NCBI GenBank assembly: GCA_025992705.1
Contig: DAJPGJ010000001.1
Coordinates: 1,054,001 to 1,118,000 of the forward strand
Length of the DNA: 64,000 nt
From: Coriobacteriaceae bacterium
GTDB taxonomy: Bacteria; Actinomycetota; Coriobacteriia; Coriobacteriales; QAMH01
Direction of reading: 5' to 3'
The notes below the pieces were generated by a model that was not told the DNA's origin, ran no database searches, and saw only the letters and a program-made list of their open reading frames with translations. Within the stretch, counting starts at the first letter, position 1. Each line of letters opens with the position of its first letter. Position numbers and translations under genes: made by a program. Positions 60,032 through 64,000 of this stretch are shown here, piece after piece.

Positions 60032-60723
60032 TGAAACGCCTGCTGTACATCCCCATCGCGTGCATCGTCTTGTCCTGCACCATGCTCGCCTGCGTGCTCC
60101 TTGCCGGATGCGCATCATCGACGTCTGTGCAGACCGATACGCAGAAGTCGGACTCAGACGAGGTGCTCGTGCATGCTCCCGTCGAGGAGATCGACTACTC
60201 TAGTGGCATCCATCATGCCGAGCTCGTCTTCGAGGGCTACGAGTCCTCGCCGCTTTCCATCGAGGTCTATTCGCACTCCGCACCTGTCACGGCCGAGAAG
60301 TTCTGCCGTCTCGTCGATAGCGGTTTCTACAATGGCAAGCCCGTCTACTGGATTCTGAACGAGATGTACCTGCGCGTTGGCAATACGCAGCAGGACAACA
60401 ACTATCTCATCACGGGTGAGTACGAGGAATCCGAAATCAAGAACTCCAACTCGCTCAAACGCGGTGTCATCGCCATGAACCGCGCGGTCGACGGGCAGCA
60501 AAGCGACGCATCGAGCCTCATCATCTTCATGAGCGACCTCTCCTTCCTCGACGGCAAGTATGCCGGCTTTGCCAAGATTGTCGAGAACTACGAGGTCATC
60601 GAAGAGATCGCCAAACGCACCACCGCGGCCGATGAGGATTTCCGCATCATCGTCGATGACAACGGCAGGATTATCGACGAGACCAAGTATCCGCGCATCG
60701 CATCGATAACCATGATTGATTGA
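60031..60723 (+). CDS. Cyclophilin-like lipoprotein, diverged
   Basis: 230 residues. Lipoprotein signal peptide with lipobox LLAGC (YIPIACIVLSCTMLACVLLA then GC). The mature part resembles a cyclophilin (IEVYSHSAPVTAEKFCRLVD, GFYNGKPVYWI, SLKRGVIAMNRAVDGQQSDA, IFMSDLSFLDGKYAGFAKIV). The active-site FYR-x-V and QGG segments of working cyclophilins are replaced (VYWILNEM, RVGNTQ), so catalytic activity is doubtful. It lies 8 bp before a better conserved paralogue, suggesting duplication followed by divergence. Confidence 0.8.
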   Translation: MKRLLYIPIACIVLSCTMLACVLLAGCASSTSVQTDTQKSDSDEVLVHAPVEEIDYSSGIHHAELVFEGYESSPLSIEVYSHSAPVTAEKFCRLVDSGFYNGKPVYWILNEMYLRVGNTQQDNNYLITGEYEESEIKNSNSLKRGVIAMNRAVDGQQSDASSLIIFMSDLSFLDGKYAGFAKIVENYEVIEEIAKRTTAADEDFRIIVDDNGRIIDETKYPRIASITMID

Positions 60724-60731
60724 GGTATGAC

Positions 60732-61409
60732 ATGAAGAAGTTCGCCCGCGCTTTTGCAATCATCGGGCTCAGCGCCCTGATCTGCTGCACGCTTGCTGCG
60801 TGCGGCTCGTCCTCGTCCTCGTCAAAGAGCGTCGATCCCAATACCGTGACCACGAAGGCATCGGGCAAATACGCCACAGGCACGCATCATGCCGTCGTCA
60901 AGGTCGAGGGCTTCGACCCGTTCACTATCGAGCTGTATGCCGATTCGGCACCGGTCACGGTCGCGAACTTCTGCAGCCTCGCCGAGGACGGATACTACGA
61001 TGGTCTCAAGTTCTACCGCATCGTCGAGGGCTTTTGCCTGCAGGGTGGCACGAAGGGCAATAGCGCCTCGGGCAATGACCCTGCGCTGCCTCCCATCATT
61101 GGCGAGTTCTACGAAAACGATGTCGACAACAGCTTCGCCGACGAGTTCAAGCGCGGCACGGTCGCCATGGCACGTACCGGCGTCTACAACAGCGCCAAGA
61201 CCACCTTCTTCATCACGCTTGCCACAAGCGAGAACGTCTCGCTCAGCCTTGATGGCCAGTACGCCGCGTTCGGCATGGTTGACGATGCCGGCATGCAGAC
61301 GGTGGATGCAATCGTGAACACCTATCTCAAGTATGCCACGGGCCAGGGCGGAGCAATCAACAACCCCGACAACATGCCCACGATTGAGTACATCACCATC
61401 GAGGACTAA
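60732..61409 (+). CDS. Peptidyl-prolyl cis-trans isomerase lipoprotein (cyclophilin type)
   Basis: 225 residues. Signal peptide FARAFAIIGLSALICC and lipobox LAAC; ATG 60732 fits it best. The cyclophilin domain is well kept: FTIELYADSAPVTVANFCSL, YYDGLKFYRIVEGFCLQGGT (FxR-IVxxF-QGG), FADEFKRGTVAMARTGVYNS, TFFITLATSENVSLSLDGQY and AFGMVDDAG. Anchored at the outer face of the membrane, it would help fold exported proteins after Sec transport. Tandem with a diverged copy upstream. Confidence 0.9.
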   Translation: MKKFARAFAIIGLSALICCTLAACGSSSSSSKSVDPNTVTTKASGKYATGTHHAVVKVEGFDPFTIELYADSAPVTVANFCSLAEDGYYDGLKFYRIVEGFCLQGGTKGNSASGNDPALPPIIGEFYENDVDNSFADEFKRGTVAMARTGVYNSAKTTFFITLATSENVSLSLDGQYAAFGMVDDAGMQTVDAIVNTYLKYATGQGGAINNPDNMPTIEYITIED

Positions 61410-61426
61410 GGATTAGTTGAGATCGA

Positions 61427-61512
61427 CGGGGATGAGACACATTGGACAGGTACATCTGTCTCATTGCGATCGCAATGAGACAGATGTACCTGTCCAATGT
61501 GTCTCATCCCCG
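61427..61512. repeat. 86-bp perfect palindrome made of two head-to-head hairpin elements
   Basis: Arms 61427-61469 and 61470-61512 are exact reverse complements around TTGCGATCGCAA. Each arm also folds on itself (ATGAGACA ... TGTCTCAT) and contains TTGGACAGGTACATCTGTC, which aligns with ATGGACAGGACATTTGTCC inside aroA. It fills the gap between the cyclophilin and tyrA genes and may terminate transcription in either direction. Confidence 0.92.
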
Positions 61513-61552
61513 CATTTGACCAGATAAACGAGATAGAAAGCTGTTAGAACTC

Positions 61553-62689
61553 ATGTCAATACCATTCAAGAAGGTCGTCATCATTGGCGTTGGCCTCATC
61601 GGAGGCTCGATTGCCGCGGCAATGAAGGAACTTGACGACCCGCCCACCATCATCGGCATCGGTCGCCATGCCGAGCCGCTCGAGAAAGCCCGACAGCAAG
61701 GCGCGCTCGACGAGTACGCGCTCGTCGATGACCCACGTGTCGACGAGTGGCTTTCGAGCGGCGAATGCGATCTCGTCATCATCGCCACACCCGTGCACGC
61801 GGCGCGCGAGTGGTTCGAGCGCCTCGAAGCCGATGGCTACGATGGCGTCATCACCGATGTCGCTTCGACCAAGGCGGTCATCACCGGCTATTCCGATGAA
61901 GTCCTCTCGCGCCCCGATCTTTACCTCCCCGGACATCCCATGGCGGGATCCGAGGCCAATGGTTTCGGTGCCGCGCGCGCTGACCTCTTCCAAGGTGCCT
62001 ACTGGATTCTCTGCCCTGAGGGCGACAAGCAAGACGAGGTCTTCCTCAAGCTCTACGAGACCTTCAGCGCGCTCGGTGCACGCATCATCTCCATTAGTCG
62101 CGAGCAACATGACAGCGCCATTGCCATCGTGAGCCACGTGCCGCACATGGTTGCCTCCTCGCTCGTCGAGCTTGCGGGTAATCACGTTGACGAGCGCAAG
62201 GAGCTCCTGCGCTTGGCCGCCGGCGGTTTCAAGGACTCCACGCGTATCGCAGCCGGTTCCCCCGAGCTGTGGTGCGGCATCGCGCTCGACAACAGCGAGG
62301 CACTCTCACAGGGCCTGCATGAGGTCGGCGAGATCATCGCGCGCTTCGAGACGGCCATTCGCGAAGGTGATGCCGAAACGCTCACGACCATGCTCGAGGA
62401 GAGCGCGCGTCTGCGTCGCAGCCTGCCTGCCAAGTGGATTCCCGATTCGGCCAAACTCACGCAGGTGCGCATCCCCATGACCGACCATCCGGGCATCATC
62501 GCCGAGGTGACGGGTATGGCAGGACATGCCGCCTGCAACATCCAATCTATCGAGATCGACCACATCAACGAGGACACCGCCGTGCTCGAACTTATCCTGA
62601 CCGACGAGGGCGATATGGGCCGCTTTGGTGGCGAGCTCATCACCAAGGGTTACGACTTCTCGATAAGAAGTCTCGAAGAGGAGCTCTAG
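61553..62689 (+). CDS. tyrA: Prephenate dehydrogenase with ACT domain
   Basis: Oxidative decarboxylation of prephenate to 4-hydroxyphenylpyruvate for tyrosine synthesis; 378 residues. Rossmann motif VVIIGVGLIGGSIAAAM, then VIIATPV, DVASTKAVI, LPGHPMAGSEANGFGAARAD and HDSAIAIVSHVPHMVASSLV. The C-terminal ACT domain (IPMTDHPGIIAEVTGMAGHA, INEDTAVLELIL) probably binds tyrosine for feedback control. aroA follows 2 bp after the stop, so the two are cotranscribed. Confidence 0.94.
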   Translation: MSIPFKKVVIIGVGLIGGSIAAAMKELDDPPTIIGIGRHAEPLEKARQQGALDEYALVDDPRVDEWLSSGECDLVIIATPVHAAREWFERLEADGYDGVITDVASTKAVITGYSDEVLSRPDLYLPGHPMAGSEANGFGAARADLFQGAYWILCPEGDKQDEVFLKLYETFSALGARIISISREQHDSAIAIVSHVPHMVASSLVELAGNHVDERKELLRLAAGGFKDSTRIAAGSPELWCGIALDNSEALSQGLHEVGEIIARFETAIREGDAETLTTMLEESARLRRSLPAKWIPDSAKLTQVRIPMTDHPGIIAEVTGMAGHAACNIQSIEIDHINEDTAVLELILTDEGDMGRFGGELITKGYDFSIRSLEEEL

Positions 62690-62691
62690 AC

Positions 62692-64000
62692 ATGCCCTTC
62701 GTTGGCACGATTCGCGTCCCTTCCGACAAGTCCATTTCGCATCGCGCCGTGCTTTTCGCCGGTCTGGCGCAGGGCGTCTCGAGGCTCGAGGCCGTGCTGC
62801 CAAGCGATGACGTGCATGCGACCATCGAGGCGATCAGGGCGCTCGGCGCCCATGTCAAGCTGGCACCGGGATCCCGTGGTCTCGAAGGGGAAGTCGAGGG
62901 CATTGGAAAAACTGGGACAAATGGACAGGACATTTGTCCCAGTTCGTCTTCTGCGGCGGGACTCGTCATAGATTGCGGCAATTCCGGCACGACGGCGCGT
63001 CTGCTCATGGGCGTTCTCGCGGGCCTCGGCATGGACGCGACGCTTGTCGGCGACGCTTCGCTCTCCCGACGTCCCATGGAACGCGTCATGGGGCCGTTGC
63101 GCCGTCTTGGCGCGGCGTTCGAGAGCGACGAAGGCCATCTGCCCGTCCGTGTTCTTCCAAACCAGGGCCTGCATGCCGCACAGCTCATGACCGAGCAAGC
63201 TTCGGCCCAGGTGAAGTCAGCCATCTTGCTTGCCGGCATGCAGGCGCAGGGAACGACCTCCGTTACGGAGCCCTCGAAAAGTCGTGATCATACGGAGCTA
63301 CTCTTGCCTGCCTTTGGCGTCGATGTCGAGGTGAACGGCCTCATGGCATCTGTCGAAGGCCCCGCGCGCATGCACGCGCATGACATGTCCGTTCCCGGTG
63401 ATCCCTCCTCGGCGGCCTTCGTCGCCGTTGCCGCCGTGCTTTCCCCTGGCTCCGATGTCACACTCGAGCAGGTCGCGCTTAATCCGACGCGCACGGGCGC
63501 ATTCGAGGTGCTGCGTCGCATGGGAGCTGCGCTCGCGTATCGAGACGAGCGTACGGAAGGGCGCGAACGCGTGGGTGACGTACACGTTGCCTATACGCCG
63601 CAGCTTACTGCGACTCGTGTCCTGCCGGACGAGATTCCCACGCTCATCGACGAGATACCCATCCTCGCCATTGCCGCGGCACTGGCATGTGGCGAGAGTG
63701 TCTTCGAGTCATGTGGCGAGCTGCGCGTGAAGGAATGTGACCGCATGACCGCCATCATCGAGGGGCTTGCGGCCTTCGGCGTTACGGCTTATGCCGATGG
63801 TGACGACCTGCACATCATGGGCTTGGCCGGTGACCTAGGCGACATGCCTCCCCATGTCTCGCTTCCGACGTATGGCGACCATCGCCTTGCGATGACCTGG
63901 TACCTTGCAGGCGAGCTCTTCGGCGTCGATGTCAAGCTGGATGACGTCGAATGCGTTTGCGTCTCGTGGCCTGATTTCTTCGCCGACATGGAGAGTCTGA
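62692..64000 (+). CDS. aroA: 3-phosphoshikimate 1-carboxyvinyltransferase, 3' end outside window
   Basis: EPSP synthase, sixth step of chorismate synthesis; 436 codons visible, still open at the window end. Motifs: IRVPSDKSISHRAVLFAG, CGNSGTTARLLMGVLAG, SLSRRPMERVM, QVKSAILLAG, VPGDPSSAAF, RVKECDRM-type element (LRVKECDRMTAI) and TYGDHRLAM. An in-frame palindrome at 62910-62944 adds roughly a dozen residues (GKTGTNGQDICPSSSS) just before the conserved GNSGTT loop. The insert keeps the frame and the active-site residues, so activity is likely retained. Confidence 0.95.
   Translation, partial: MPFVGTIRVPSDKSISHRAVLFAGLAQGVSRLEAVLPSDDVHATIEAIRALGAHVKLAPGSRGLEGEVEGIGKTGTNGQDICPSSSSAAGLVIDCGNSGTTARLLMGVLAGLGMDATLVGDASLSRRPMERVMGPLRRLGAAFESDEGHLPVRVLPNQGLHAAQLMTEQASAQVKSAILLAGMQAQGTTSVTEPSKSRDHTELLLPAFGVDVEVNGLMASVEGPARMHAHDMSVPGDPSSAAFVAVAAVLSPGSDVTLEQVALNPTRTGAFEVLRRMGAALAYRDERTEGRERVGDVHVAYTPQLTATRVLPDEIPTLIDEIPILAIAAALACGESVFESCGELRVKECDRMTAIIEGLAAFGVTAYADGDDLHIMGLAGDLGDMPPHVSLPTYGDHRLAMTWYLAGELFGVDVKLDDVECVCVSWPDFFADMESL
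62910..62944 (+). repeat. Palindromic element in frame inside aroA
   Basis: AACTGGGACAAATG (62910-62923), loop GACAGGA, CATTTGTCCCAGTT (62931-62944): a 14-bp perfect stem within coding sequence. Same family outline as the arms of the 61427-61512 palindrome. Confidence 0.85.

Overview
The window looks like chromosomal DNA of a Gram-positive actinobacterium, most likely class Coriobacteriia (Collinsella/Olsenella/Eggerthella relatives). This is inferred from the high-GC codon usage of the core genes, BspA-type leucine-rich-repeat surface proteins ending in DUF5648-like domains, a VaFE/SpaA-type anchored surface protein, ruvCAB, tRNA genes with encoded CCA, and an unusual RecJ-RecQ fusion. No species can be named from sequence alone.

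Layout. (1) 1-10829, + strand, housekeeping: xth (partial), rarA, a DUF948-like membrane protein, alaS-ruvX-mltG-yqeG-aroE (several stop/start overlaps), ligA. (2) 10830-25669, accessory and surface region: dispersed palindromic repeats, a tiny holin-like type I toxin candidate, two BspA-like surface proteins, an HTH plus nucleotidyltransferase pair behind twin operators, a decayed higA, a Zn-ribbon membrane protein with 44 Glu-Pro repeats, a higBA locus, a secreted coiled-coil protein, lgt, yebC, and a 867-residue isopeptide/ester-bond surface protein on the minus strand. (3) 25670-43417, core: ruvCAB (minus), metK, priA, rplS, rnhB, secD, secF, a 1239-residue RecJ-HIRAN-RecQ fusion, relA/spoT, and an MBL hydrolase. 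(4) 43465-50456, island beside two tRNA genes (Asn, Val): a degenerate IS256-superfamily element with an 8-bp target duplication, then an AT-richer operon of GrpE-like protein, lidless Hsp70, TM2-domain protein, Cys-rich coiled-coil protein and HD-domain protein. (5) 50508-64000, core: ABC-F, M50 protease, GT-C-like membrane protein, scpA-scpB-rluB, phosphatase, trpS, two cyclophilin-type lipoproteins, tyrA, aroA (cut by the window end).

The most unusual signals are these. Two promoters have poly-G tracts of 15 and 11 between the -35 and -10 boxes, a phase-variation architecture; one precedes the second BspA-like protein and the other the GrpE/Hsp70/TM2 operon. The grpE-like gene also carries a G6 tract where losing one G restores a complete GrpE. 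RecJ, HIRAN and a RecQ-like helicase are fused in one chain, translationally coupled to a 10-codon leader. Several families of short palindromic elements are present: one nested inside another copy of itself, one forming an 86-bp perfect palindrome, and one lying in frame inside aroA.

The core genes serve DNA repair and recombination (xth, rarA, ligA, ruvCAB, priA, recJ-Q), translation (alaS, trpS, rplS, two tRNAs, ABC-F), aromatic amino acid synthesis (aroE, tyrA, aroA), protein export and lipoprotein maturation (secDF, lgt) and chromosome condensation (scpAB). The accessory genes concern the cell surface, toxin-antitoxin modules and a chaperone cassette. All functional calls come from reading motifs by eye; no database search was run.
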